A stretch of 64,000 nucleotides of DNA, taken from QQUJ01 sp050287605. GTDB lineage: Bacteria > Pseudomonadota > Gammaproteobacteria > QQUJ01. Below are positions 34,933 to 41,970 of the stretch, in pieces. Location of the stretch: NCBI GenBank assembly GCA_050287605.1, contig JBNKCG010000027.1:3548-67547 (forward strand), written 5' to 3'. The notes beneath the pieces were generated by a model. That model ran no database searches. It was given only the letters and a program-made list of their open reading frames with translations, and was not told the origin of the DNA. The translations under genes and the position numbers were made by a program. How positions within the stretch are numbered: position 1 is the first letter of the stretch; the number at the start of each line of letters is the position of its first letter.

Positions 34933-35352
34933 TCATTTTTTCTTGGCGAACCGCTTGTCCCACTTTTTGAAACGTTTGCGGCAGTATTTGAGCAGCGAAT
35001 CGTAACCGTCGAAAAAGATTTCGAAATTTTTTTCCGCCGGTTCGTCGTATTCGCAGTAGTCGTTGTCGTAGTCGCGGCAGATCTGCGGGCGGGTGTCGTA
35101 GATGCCGCAGCGCCCGTCGGGCTGCAAATGGCCGCAGCGGGTGTTGTACAGCAGAAACCAACCGTCTTCGTCTTTGTAGGCCTGGACGTTTTCATGCGAG
35201 AGCTGCCAGAGCAGGAAATCGAACTCCTCTTTGGTCTTCGGCGTGTCGATCTGCTGCGTGATGTAGGTGCAGCACTTGGAGTCGTAGCAGAAGCCGCATT
35301 TGGTCTCGGGCGTAATGGCGATCACGCGGCGTTTGGCGGTGTCTTTACTCAT
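34933..35352 (-). CDS. YkgJ-family cysteine-cluster protein
   Basis: 139 aa with a Cys-rich Zn/Fe-binding pattern: CGFCYDSKCC near 19-28, CGHLQPDGRCGIYDTRPQIC and DYDNDYC. The very basic C-terminal tail (KRFKKWDKRFAKKK) could touch nucleic acid or membrane. The function of the family is unknown. It is convergent with yrfG (8 nt between stops). Confidence 0.83.
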   Translation of the reverse strand: MSKDTAKRRVIAITPETKCGFCYDSKCCTYITQQIDTPKTKEEFDFLLWQLSHENVQAYKDEDGWFLLYNTRCGHLQPDGRCGIYDTRPQICRDYDNDYCEYDEPAEKNFEIFFDGYDSLLKYCRKRFKKWDKRFAKKK

Positions 35353-35418
35353 GAATTCACGGCGATAAGGTGTGAGAGGGGGCGCCAGTATAGCAAAGCG
35401 ACGCGCACCGTCGCCGCG

Positions 35419-36996
35419 TCACTTGGCGGGTTTCAGCGTGATGCGGGCGAGACAGTCGGTTTCCAGCACCAGTGAACCGATGCTGGCTTTGCCGCGTTGC
35501 TTGCCGATGGCGAGCGTTATGGGGCAATCTTTGCGATAGAGCGAACGCCGGCCCAACAGTGTCGGGGGGACGGGCAGGTTGGGTACGCGCTGCAGGTAGA
35601 GTGCGCGCGGTTCCTCGAACGGCGCCTCTTCGGGATCCTGCGGCGTGCACTCCACGGCGGACGGTTTTCCGGGGATGACTTCTACGCCGATCTGTACCCA
35701 CCCCTCGTCGCCTCGCTTGATCCAGCGCACTACGCCGATCTCCGGCGTGCGCTTGTCGGCCGGCTTGGCGGCGAATAGTCCCAGTGCCTCGCCTACGCGC
35801 AGGTTTTCGTCGAGTGCATGGCGGCGCGTCAGCAGGTAGCCCTTGGGGCTTTCGTTGAGCACTTTCCACGGCTCAAGCAGGTAGGCCGTCTGGGATGCGG
35901 GATCGGCGTCGTAGACTTCGATGCCGTAAACGGAGTGCTGGACGGTGCCGTACACCTCCTCGGCGCCGTCGGCACCGAGAAAGTGGTGCGCCGCTGCCAA
36001 CCCGGTGGCGACGCGCAGTTCCTTGTCGCTGGTGCGGCGTGGGGCGCGGCGTTTCGGTGGTGTGCAGAGATCGGGAAGCAGGCGGCGCAGGACCTCCAAC
36101 TCAGCCAGTGCGCGCACGGGATCGTCGGCGTCGTTGATCTGTGTCTGGACGGCGGCGCGCAACGGATTGGTGTCCAGCACCCAGGCTTGCGTAGACTGCG
36201 CTGCGGCATCCACTTTCGCGCACGGCAGCGGTGGTCGGTCGTCGTCGGGGTCAATGACGAACCGCCCCGTCGCGTTGGGCCAGGGTGGACGGGTCAGCCG
36301 GCAGTGTTGCGCGTAGTACTCGAGCAGCTTGTAGAGCCGGTCGGCATGCCCTGCTGGCAGGCGGAAGGGGTCCGCCGCGGCCATCAGCATCGCTTGCGTG
36401 AACAATCCCTCCAGGGTGAATGGCGTCTCGCTCTTACGGTCTAGGGGTGCGCTGCGGCGGTGCACGGTGTGGGTTTCGGCGAAGCGGTAACACTGGCTGA
36501 GTTCGCGGAAGGTGTGCGGTGGGACCGCGGCGTAGCGTCGATAGGCGTCCAGCAGTATCAGTCCCAACACTTCCATGACGCGATAGTTGGCCAGCAGCAG
36601 CGCCGGGTCTTTGGTCGGCGAGCGATGGGCATCATGGCCGCTGCGCAACACGATTTTGTAGCCGCAGGCGAGCTGCCACAGCAGCTCGGTCGACTGTGCC
36701 TCCAGAGCGACCCGCTGGACGGTGGGGAGCTGCGCTAACTGCTGCTGAGTTTGATCCCAGGCGCGACTCAGGCCGGTCACCGCCTGCCGGTAGAGTTCCA
36801 GCAGCCGCAGGCGGTCTTTGTCGGACAGCGGTTCGAGGTTGAGAGCCGTCAGCGGCTCGAGCAGTTGCGGTACGGCGGAGACGGGTTCGTGAAGCGGCAG
36901 TGCATCAAGCCACGCCTGCACTTCGCGCTGGCGTAGCTTAAGCAGCGGGTTGCTGAAATCCCGTTGCGAGGGAGTAGTGGGGAGAAACTCGCTCAT
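35419..36996 (-). CDS. Large hypothetical protein, possibly PilZ-related
   Basis: 525 aa, soluble. The N-terminal two-thirds is helical and Leu/Ala-rich (FSNPLLKLRQREVQAWLDAL, then VMEVLGLILLDAYRRYAAVP and FRELSQCYRFAETHTVHRR). The C-terminal third is beta-rich with Pro/Gly loops (GYLLTRRHALDENLRVGEAL, IGVVRWIKRG, WVQIGVEVIPG), a layout seen in some PilZ-like cyclic-di-GMP proteins. I could not find an unambiguous RxxxR...DxSxxG signature, so the PilZ link is tentative. It is divergent from the next small gene. Confidence 0.6.
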   Translation of the reverse strand: MSEFLPTTPSQRDFSNPLLKLRQREVQAWLDALPLHEPVSAVPQLLEPLTALNLEPLSDKDRLRLLELYRQAVTGLSRAWDQTQQQLAQLPTVQRVALEAQSTELLWQLACGYKIVLRSGHDAHRSPTKDPALLLANYRVMEVLGLILLDAYRRYAAVPPHTFRELSQCYRFAETHTVHRRSAPLDRKSETPFTLEGLFTQAMLMAAADPFRLPAGHADRLYKLLEYYAQHCRLTRPPWPNATGRFVIDPDDDRPPLPCAKVDAAAQSTQAWVLDTNPLRAAVQTQINDADDPVRALAELEVLRRLLPDLCTPPKRRAPRRTSDKELRVATGLAAAHHFLGADGAEEVYGTVQHSVYGIEVYDADPASQTAYLLEPWKVLNESPKGYLLTRRHALDENLRVGEALGLFAAKPADKRTPEIGVVRWIKRGDEGWVQIGVEVIPGKPSAVECTPQDPEEAPFEEPRALYLQRVPNLPVPPTLLGRRSLYRKDCPITLAIGKQRGKASIGSLVLETDCLARITLKPAK

Positions 36997-37164
36997 GCCC
37001 TGGGTCGATGCGCCTTCGGTCGCCGTCGTGGGGGCATTATACGGGGTATGTCGGCGATGGCGCGGTTTACGGACTCGGGCGCGGCGGAGTACCCGAACAC
37101 GTCCATTGCCGTTGGGCTATCCGGTATAATCGCCGCCGGATTGTGTCGTGTTGAGGGGATCACC

Positions 37165-37371
37165 ATGGGTGAAAAGAAATACGGAATTCGAATGACGTTG
37201 CCGGATGGCGATGCCTTGGCAAAGTCGCATCTGCTGGAGAATCTCGAGTCGTATCGCTGGTTCGAGTCGGAACAGCGCCGCGACCGCGAGTTCGAACAGA
37301 TGATGGAGCGTTACGCGTATTTGCGCCAGAGCGACAATCAGACGCAGGTGTTGACCAAGGTCGAACGTTAG
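37165..37371 (+). CDS. Small conserved-looking hypothetical protein, 68 aa
   Basis: Begins MGEKKYGIRMTLPDGD and is rich in charged residues with an aromatic patch (ESYRWFESEQRRDREFEQMM). It is probably soluble and helical; I do not know its function. A GAGGGG site lies about 8 nt before the ATG, and a perfect TATAAT (37125-37130) sits about 35 nt upstream as a likely -10 box, though I see no matching -35. No plus-strand terminator is evident after it. Confidence 0.68.
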   Translation: MGEKKYGIRMTLPDGDALAKSHLLENLESYRWFESEQRRDREFEQMMERYAYLRQSDNQTQVLTKVER

Positions 37372-37421
37372 CGACCACGCGCGCGCCTTGGCGGGTTGAG
37401 TCCGCGCCGAGATGTAGTGGC

Positions 37422-37451
37422 AAAAAAAACCCCACCCTGTGACGGGTGGGG
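37422..37451 (-). terminator. Strong intrinsic terminator, minus strand
   Basis: Read on the minus strand: CCCCACCC, loop GTCACA, GGGTGGGG, then eight T residues. The 8-bp all-paired GC stem plus U8 is a classical Rho-independent terminator. Orientation is set by the T run, which exists only on the minus strand. It closes the small transcript starting near 37883. Confidence 0.88.
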
Positions 37452-37565
37452 TGAAATGGCTGGGCCCAATTAGGGCCGCAGCACCCCCGGAAGGTGGAAT
37501 CTGGCCGGAGCAAGGAGGAGCGAGAGGGAGCGAAGGGATGCGGCCAGATTCCGTAAAAACTGAGT
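37452..37565 (-). ncRNA. Structured 3' RNA with C/U-rich anti-Shine-Dalgarno loop (candidate sRNA)
   Basis: Minus strand, just before the terminator. Hairpin A is a perfect 12-bp stem (GGAATCTGGCCG at 37552-37541 with CGGCCAGATTCC at 37507-37496). It encloses a 33-nt pyrimidine-rich loop built of three tandem units of about 10 nt (TCCCTTCGC, TCCCTCTCGC, TCCTCCTTGC). The last contains CCUCCUU, identical to the 16S rRNA anti-Shine-Dalgarno. Hairpin B (37482-37459) pairs GCTG/CAGC and GGCCC/GGGCC around TAATT. With the terminator this is a three-stem sRNA-like 3' end. Its expression is untested. Confidence 0.55.
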
Positions 37566-37676
37566 CTATGCGCTATACGGATCTCCCTTGCCGGCGATAC
37601 GCGCTTTGCGGCGCAGCCGATAGGCGCGGCGCGACCGCTTCTGCGTAGAGCGGTTGGAACGGGAGGTTGTTTTCAT
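37566..37676 (-). CDS. Candidate 36-aa arginine-rich microprotein
   Basis: MKTTSRSNRSTQKRSRRAYR followed by LRRKARIAGKGDPYSA: a third of the residues are Arg or Lys, with almost no acidic residues, suggesting RNA or ribosome binding. AAGGAG lies 7 nt before the ATG. It overlaps, in another frame, a 69-codon frame that also has a strong ribosome binding site, so one or both may be translated. It is followed directly by the structured 3' RNA and terminator. No known family is recognised. Confidence 0.45.
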   Translation of the reverse strand: MKTTSRSNRSTQKRSRRAYRLRRKARIAGKGDPYSA

Positions 37677-37782
37677 TCCGCGTCTCCTTCACCAGCATGG
37701 GGAGAAAGAGCGGCGGCAGGGGGGCGATCGACGCGCTGAGTCGCAATGCGATTCGGGTGCGGATCTGTCGGATGGTGCTCAT
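37573..37782 (-). CDS. Candidate 69-aa protein directly after the leader
   Basis: Begins MSTIRQIRTRIALRLSASIA and continues through PLPPLFLPMLV into a polar, Arg-containing tail. AGGAGG lies 5 nt before the ATG, the best site in this locus, and abuts the 3' edge of the aptamer-like leader. This is the arrangement expected if ligand binding controls translation. Its second half shares DNA with the 36-aa frame. It could be a regulatory leader frame. No family recognised. Confidence 0.45.
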   Translation of the reverse strand: MSTIRQIRTRIALRLSASIAPLPPLFLPMLVKETRNENNLPFQPLYAEAVAPRLSAAPQSAYRRQGRSV

Positions 37783-37793
37783 CGGTTCCTCCT

Positions 37794-37866
37794 GCAGCCC
37801 CTCTACCGTCGTCGTTGCCGACCCCAGGCAGGTAGCTTTGCGATCCAGCCCTTTCGGGCGGGTTGC
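37794..37866 (-). ncRNA. Candidate c-di-GMP-I (GEMM)-like riboswitch aptamer
   Basis: Minus-strand leader of the small transcript. From 5': GCAACCC (37866-37860), a stem GCCC-GAAA-GGGC closed by a GNRA tetraloop, the element CGCAAAGC (37842-37835), a second arm with CTACC (37835-37831) paired to GGTAG (37807-37803), then GGGGCTGC closing the junction. GEMM RNAs share the GCAAACC segment, a GAAA-capped hairpin, GGACGCAAAGC and a 3' closing strand. Several canonical positions differ here (one base inserted before CGCAAAGC, a shortened GCAAACC), so the ligand is uncertain. Confidence 0.45.
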
Positions 37867-37894
37867 TTTCGTAACGAAACCCTAAATCTCTAAA

Positions 37895-37910
37895 GCACTA
37901 CGCGTGCCAA
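37895..37910 (-). promoter_or_regulatory. Sigma-54 (-24/-12) promoter
   Basis: Minus-strand TTGGCACGCGTAGTGC: TGGCACG matches the -24 element exactly, GTGC fits the -12 element at four of five positions including GC, and exactly 10 nt separate GG from GC, as sigma-54 requires. Predicted transcription start near 37883, three nucleotides before the leader helix region. An enhancer-binding activator would be needed; GTCACAAAGTGAC at 38091-38103 is one possible upstream site. Confidence 0.68.
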
Positions 37911-38111
37911 ATCACTTATCCGAGTTGGGCGGTGGCGCTCGGTGAACCTTGGCCGCTGGCGTGCATTGCCCGGAATATCAACGTTTTCTCAGCGAAACGC
38001 CGGTTGGCGGTGGGTGATTTACTTGGGGGCGCCCTGAACGGGATGGCGCGTTCCGGAGGACGATCTGCCGCAATCCGTACCGCTGTGGCGGTCACAAAGT
38101 GACGCGCAGGG

Positions 38112-39404
38112 TCAGGTGGTGGATTTCGGTTTGCGGCGGTGCGATTTACGGGCTTTGTCGCGCGATGACGGTGGGCCACGGCGGGCGCCCCCGCCCCGGT
38201 TGCGCGGTTCGCGTCGCTGGGGGCGGGTCAGTTCGATGAGCAGGGCCGGGTCCAGCGGCTCGGCGTTGATCTTGTGACCGATATAGGTCTCGATCTCGGG
38301 GAGCGAGAACGAATACTCCTCGCAGGCGAAGCTGATGGCGTCGCCCAAGGCACCGGCGCGGGCGGTGCGCCCGATGCGGTGAACGTAGTCCTCGGCGTCC
38401 TGGGGCAGGTCGAAGTTGAACACGTGGCTGACGTCGGGGATGTGCAGGCCGCGTGCCGCCACGTCGGTGGCGACCAGTACCGGAAGTTCGCCTTTCTGAA
38501 ACGCCAGTAGCAGGTGCTGGCGCTTTTTCTGCGGCACGTCGCCCGAGAGCATTTCCGCCTGCACTTGGTTGGCTTCCAGGTAGTCCGTAACGCGCTCGGC
38601 CACCCGTTTGGTGTTGACGAAGACGATGCTGCGGCGTGGGTCCATGTGTTGCAGCAGCCCCACCAGCAGGGGGATCTTCTCGTCGTTGGCGGTGTAGTAG
38701 ACGGTCTGCTTGACGCGGTCCGCCGTCACCTTGTCGGGCTCGATGAGCACCAGCTCGGGGTTGTTCATGTGCTCGTAGGCCAGTTCCGTGACCCGGTACG
38801 AGAGCGTGGCCGAAAACAGCATGCCCTGGCGCTGGTCGGGCGGCGGCATGCGGCGCAGCAGAAAGCGGATGTCCTTGATGAAGCCGAGGTCGAACATGCG
38901 GTCGGCCTCGTCTAGCACCATGACCTGGATGGCTTTGAGGTCGAAGATATGCTGTTTGAAGTAGTCGATGAGCCGCCCCGGGGTACCGATGAGGATGTCC
39001 ACCCCTTCCTGCAGCATCTTGCGCTGCTGATCGTAGCCGGTGCCGCCGTAGACCAGTCCCAGGGTCAGCGCGGCGTACTTGCCGAGGCTCTCCGCGTCGC
39101 GGTGGATCTGGATGGCCAACTCGCGGGTGGGCGCCAGGATGATGGCCCGCGGCTGCGTTGGCTTGCGGCCTGCGGGCGGCTCGCGGCGCAGCAGGTGGGT
39201 CATGGTGGCCAGCAGAAAGGCGGCGGTCTTGCCGGTACCGGTCTGCGCCTGACCCGCTACGTCCCGCCCGGAAAGGGCCAGCGGCAGGGTTTCGGCCTGG
39301 ATGGGCGTACAGTAGGCGAATCCCTCCTCGGTGATACCGCGCTGCAGTTCGGGTGGCAGATCAAGGTCCGAGAAGGAGGTTTGCGAAAGGTGCGAAGTAT
39401 CCAT
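38112..39404 (-). CDS. rhlB: DEAD-box RNA helicase, RhlB type
   Basis: 430 aa. Q motif CTPIQAETLPLALSGRDVAG, motif I AQTGTGKT, motif II VLDEADRMFD, motif III FSATL, motif VI HRIGRTARAG, and a basic Arg/Lys tail (RKSHRRKPKSTT). Divergent placement beside trxA-rho is the gammaproteobacterial rhlB locus, which supports RhlB, the RNase E-associated helicase, over other DEAD-box paralogues. The ATG at 39404 aligns with known N-termini; a TTG three codons upstream is less likely. Confidence 0.9.
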   Translation of the reverse strand: MDTSHLSQTSFSDLDLPPELQRGITEEGFAYCTPIQAETLPLALSGRDVAGQAQTGTGKTAAFLLATMTHLLRREPPAGRKPTQPRAIILAPTRELAIQIHRDAESLGKYAALTLGLVYGGTGYDQQRKMLQEGVDILIGTPGRLIDYFKQHIFDLKAIQVMVLDEADRMFDLGFIKDIRFLLRRMPPPDQRQGMLFSATLSYRVTELAYEHMNNPELVLIEPDKVTADRVKQTVYYTANDEKIPLLVGLLQHMDPRRSIVFVNTKRVAERVTDYLEANQVQAEMLSGDVPQKKRQHLLLAFQKGELPVLVATDVAARGLHIPDVSHVFNFDLPQDAEDYVHRIGRTARAGALGDAISFACEEYSFSLPEIETYIGHKINAEPLDPALLIELTRPQRREPRNRGGGARRGPPSSRDKARKSHRRKPKSTT

Positions 39405-39643
39405 GGCGGGCAAGCATACTCCATTCGGTATTGGGGGCGGGGATTTTTAGGCTTGCAATATAGGTGCGATTGGGCTGAAATTGTCCCAGATTGGACTGGC
39501 ACCATCGAGCGTACGGATGTCGGTCAGCGGCGCCGCAAGTCAGATGGCCACAATAATTCGCGCCGCGTGACAGCAACTACCCCGAGTTCCTTTCCCCGAC
39601 CACACGACTGAAGCCCGGTTAGGAGCCACTGGAGGCAAACAAC

Positions 39644-39970
39644 GTGAGTGAACGCATGGTACACGTTACCGACGAGACCTTTGAAGCGGATGTATTGAAT
39701 TCCGAATCGCCCGTGTTGGTCGATTTTTGGGCCGAATGGTGTGGCCCCTGCAAGATGATTGCGCCGATTCTCGACGAGATTTCCGACGAGTATGACGGAC
39801 GCGTCAAGGTGGCCAAGCTGAATATCGACGAGAATCCGAATACGCCGCCCAAGTACGGCATTCGCGGCATTCCGACGTTGATGCTGTTCAAGAACGGCAA
39901 TGTGGAGGCGACCAAAGTGGGCGCCGTATCGAAATCTCAGCTGACCGCCTTCATTGACAGCAATCTTTAA
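39644..39970 (+). CDS. trxA: Thioredoxin 1
   Basis: 108 aa, the standard length. Active site WCGPC (Cys33, Cys36), preceded by VLVDFWAE and followed by the cis-Pro motif GIPTLMLFKNG. Reduces cytoplasmic protein disulfides. The start is GTG, with GGAGG 8 nt upstream; the N-terminus MSERMVHVTD matches gammaproteobacterial thioredoxins. Located between divergent rhlB and downstream rho. Confidence 0.96.
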   Translation: MSERMVHVTDETFEADVLNSESPVLVDFWAEWCGPCKMIAPILDEISDEYDGRVKVAKLNIDENPNTPPKYGIRGIPTLMLFKNGNVEATKVGAVSKSQLTAFIDSNL

Positions 39971-40026
39971 AGTAGCGGCCGGATATTAAACCAATTATCT
40001 AGACCCTGGCCGGACAAAGTGATAGC

Positions 40027-40059
40027 GTATGGCTGCGGTCGCTGCGACCGCAGCCATAC
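40027..40059 (+). other. Perfect 15-bp hairpin in the trxA-rho spacer
   Basis: GTATGGCTGCGGTCG, 3-nt gap CTG, CGACCGCAGCCATAC: a perfect inverted repeat of 15 bp per arm. There is no U run after it, so it is not a classical intrinsic terminator. In E. coli the rho leader is the site of Rho autoregulation, and this hairpin may serve attenuation or processing of the trxA-rho transcript. That role is inferred from position. Confidence 0.5.
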
Positions 40060-40086
40060 CCGAACAACAACTCCCCTGAATCGTTG

Positions 40087-40104
40087 GCACTCTTGCAAGA
40101 GTGC
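40087..40104. other. 18-bp perfect palindrome in the rho leader
   Basis: GCACTCTTGCAAGAGTGC is a perfect gapless palindrome 71 nt before the rho start. Possible uses are a dimeric regulator site or an RNA hairpin (GCACTC/GAGTGC around TTGCAA). The arms equal the inner part of CIRCE, but the 6-nt spacer differs from the required 9 nt. Confidence 0.45.
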
Positions 40105-40175
40105 TTAGTGCCTGGACTCGCCAGGTGCGGTGTGTGTTCTCCCATTTCTGTTTTCAACCCATCCAATACAGCACT

Positions 40176-41432
40176 ATGAATCTCACCGAACTCAAGAAAA
40201 AAACCGCTTCCGAGCTTATCCAAATCGCCCAGGATATGGGTGTCGAAGGGATGGCGCGGTCGCGCAAGCAGGATGTGATCTTTTCCATCCTCAAGGCCCA
40301 CGCCAAGAACGGCGAGGATATCTTCGGCGACGGGGTTTTGGAGATCCTGCAGGACGGTTTCGGCTTTCTGCGCTCGGCGGACTGCTCCTACCTTGCCGGT
40401 CCCGATGACATCTACGTCTCGCCCAGCCAGATCCGGCGTTTCAACCTGCGCACCGGCGATACCGTGTCGGGCAAGATCCGCCCGCCCAAGGAGGGCGAGC
40501 GCTACTTCGCGCTGCTCAAGGTGGGCCAGATCAACTACGAGGCCCCCGAGGCCGCCAAGAACAAGGTGCTGTTCGAGAACCTCACGCCGCTGCATCCCAA
40601 CAAGCGCCTGTCGCTGGAGATCGGCAACGGCAGCACCGAAGACATTACCGCGCGCGTCATCGATCTGATGGCCCCCATCGGCAAGGGGCAGCGCGGGCTC
40701 ATCGTTTCGCCGCCCAAGGCCGGCAAGACCATGCTGCTGCAGAACATCGCTCACTCCATCGAGATCAGGCATCCGGAGTGCTACCTGATCGTGCTGCTCA
40801 TCGACGAGCGTCCGGAAGAGGTGACCGAGATGGAGCGCTCGGTGCGCGGTGAGGTGGTTTCGTCGACCTTCGATGAGCCGGCCAGCCGCCACGTGCAGGT
40901 GGCCGAGATGGTGATCGAAAAGGCCAAACGCCTGGTCGAGCACAAGCAGGATGTGGTGATCCTGCTCGACTCCATCACCCGCCTGGCGCGCGCCTACAAC
41001 ACCGTGGTGCCGTCATCGGGCAAGGTGCTCACCGGCGGTGTCGACGCCAACGCCCTGCAGAAGCCCAAGCGCTTCTTCGGTGCGGCGCGCAACATCGAGG
41101 AGGGCGGCAGCCTCACCATCATCGCCACCGCGCTCATCGACACCGGGTCGCGCATGGACGACGTGATCTACGAGGAGTTCAAAGGCACCGGCAACATGGA
41201 GATCCACCTCGACCGCCGCATCGCCGAGAAGCGTATTTACCCCTCCATCAACATTAACCGCTCCGGTACGCGCCGTGAAGAATTGCTCACCGACGTCGAC
41301 GAGTTGCAGAAGATGTGGATCCTGCGCAAGCTGCTGCATCCCATGGATGAGCTGGCGGCCATGGAGTTTCTGCACGACAAGCTGAAGGTGACCAAGACCA
41401 ACGGCGAGTTCTTCGATTCCATGAAGCGATGA
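40176..41432 (+). CDS. rho: Transcription termination factor Rho
   Basis: Hexameric RNA-dependent ATPase that ends transcription. 418 aa, essentially the E. coli length. Begins MNLTELKKKTASELI; RNA-binding domain GVLEILQDGFGFLRS; Walker A in PPKAGKTMLLQNIA; Walker B VVILLDSITRLARAYN; Q-loop and R-loop regions SGKVLTGGVDANALQKPKRF. The start at 40176 gives the conserved N-terminus. The stop overlaps ubiT by 4 nt (ATGA). Confidence 0.98.
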   Translation: MNLTELKKKTASELIQIAQDMGVEGMARSRKQDVIFSILKAHAKNGEDIFGDGVLEILQDGFGFLRSADCSYLAGPDDIYVSPSQIRRFNLRTGDTVSGKIRPPKEGERYFALLKVGQINYEAPEAAKNKVLFENLTPLHPNKRLSLEIGNGSTEDITARVIDLMAPIGKGQRGLIVSPPKAGKTMLLQNIAHSIEIRHPECYLIVLLIDERPEEVTEMERSVRGEVVSSTFDEPASRHVQVAEMVIEKAKRLVEHKQDVVILLDSITRLARAYNTVVPSSGKVLTGGVDANALQKPKRFFGAARNIEEGGSLTIIATALIDTGSRMDDVIYEEFKGTGNMEIHLDRRIAEKRIYPSININRSGTRREELLTDVDELQKMWILRKLLHPMDELAAMEFLHDKLKVTKTNGEFFDSMKR

Positions 41433-41920
41433 ACGGCGTCCTGCAGCAAGCCACCGCCAATCTCCCGCGGCTGCTCACCGCGCCGTTGCGGTTGATTCCC
41501 AACGTGGTGCACTCCACGGCGTTGGGGGTGGTGCTGAGCCGGGTGTTCGATGCGCTGCTGCGCGACGGCGAGTTGGACTTCCTGGAGGATCGGGTGCTGC
41601 GCATCGCTATCGACGACGTCGGCATCGAGTACCGCCTCTCCAAGCGCGAGGGCCGGCTGGTGGCCGTCGATCGCCAGCAGCCGGTCGATGCCTCGATTTC
41701 GGGTACGCTCTACGATTTTCTGCTGCTGGCCACCCGTCGCGAAGATGCCGACACGCTCTTCTTCCAGCGTCGTCTGCGCATGGAGGGCGACACCGAAGTG
41801 GGGTTGATGGTGAAGAACCTGCTCGACGGGCTGGAGTTTTCACTGCCCAACGTGCCCGCTCCGTTGCAGGGCATGGGCGATCGGGCGGTGGCGTTTTACG
41901 AACGTTTTCTGGTGCGGTAG
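41429..41920 (+). CDS. ubiT: Ubiquinone biosynthesis accessory factor UbiT
   Basis: 163 aa, an SCP2 lipid-carrier domain: LRLIPNVVHSTALGVVLSRVF at the N-terminus, GTLYDFLLLATRREDADTLFFQRRL, then MEGDTEVGLMVKNLLDGLE, which is diagnostic for UbiT. It holds the ubiquinone precursor for O2-independent synthesis together with UbiU and UbiV, both encoded just downstream on the opposite strand. The ATG overlaps the rho stop. Its TAG stop is part of a palindromic repeat. Confidence 0.9.
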   Translation: MNGVLQQATANLPRLLTAPLRLIPNVVHSTALGVVLSRVFDALLRDGELDFLEDRVLRIAIDDVGIEYRLSKREGRLVAVDRQQPVDASISGTLYDFLLLATRREDADTLFFQRRLRMEGDTEVGLMVKNLLDGLEFSLPNVPAPLQGMGDRAVAFYERFLVR

Positions 41921-41970
41921 GAGCGAGCGCCGCTCGCGAACGCTTGTTCGCGGCCCGCGGCCGTTCCTAC
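41917..41970. repeat. REP-like palindrome containing both convergent stop codons
   Basis: Starts GTAGGAGCGAGCGCCGCTCG and ends CCGCGGCCGTTCCTAC: an imperfect long palindrome of the GTAGGAGCG...CGTTCCTAC class, with inner CTCGCGAACGCTTGTTCGCG repeats. Such elements are scattered in many gammaproteobacteria. Its two GTAGGA ends supply the TAG stops of ubiT (41918-41920) and ubiV (41969-41967). Confidence 0.7.

Noticed and set aside
37496..37552. Plus-strand reading of the hairpin as a CsrB/RsmZ-like RNA (loop with repeated GGA motifs)
   Set aside because: The loop does show several GGA words on the plus strand, but the sigma-54 promoter and the U8 terminator are both oriented to the minus strand; no plus-strand terminator is seen.
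40087..40104. CIRCE-like arms GCACTC/GAGTGC in the rho leader
   Set aside because: The spacer is 6 nt instead of the invariant 9 and the outer TTA/TAA are lacking on one side, so it is not an HrcA site.
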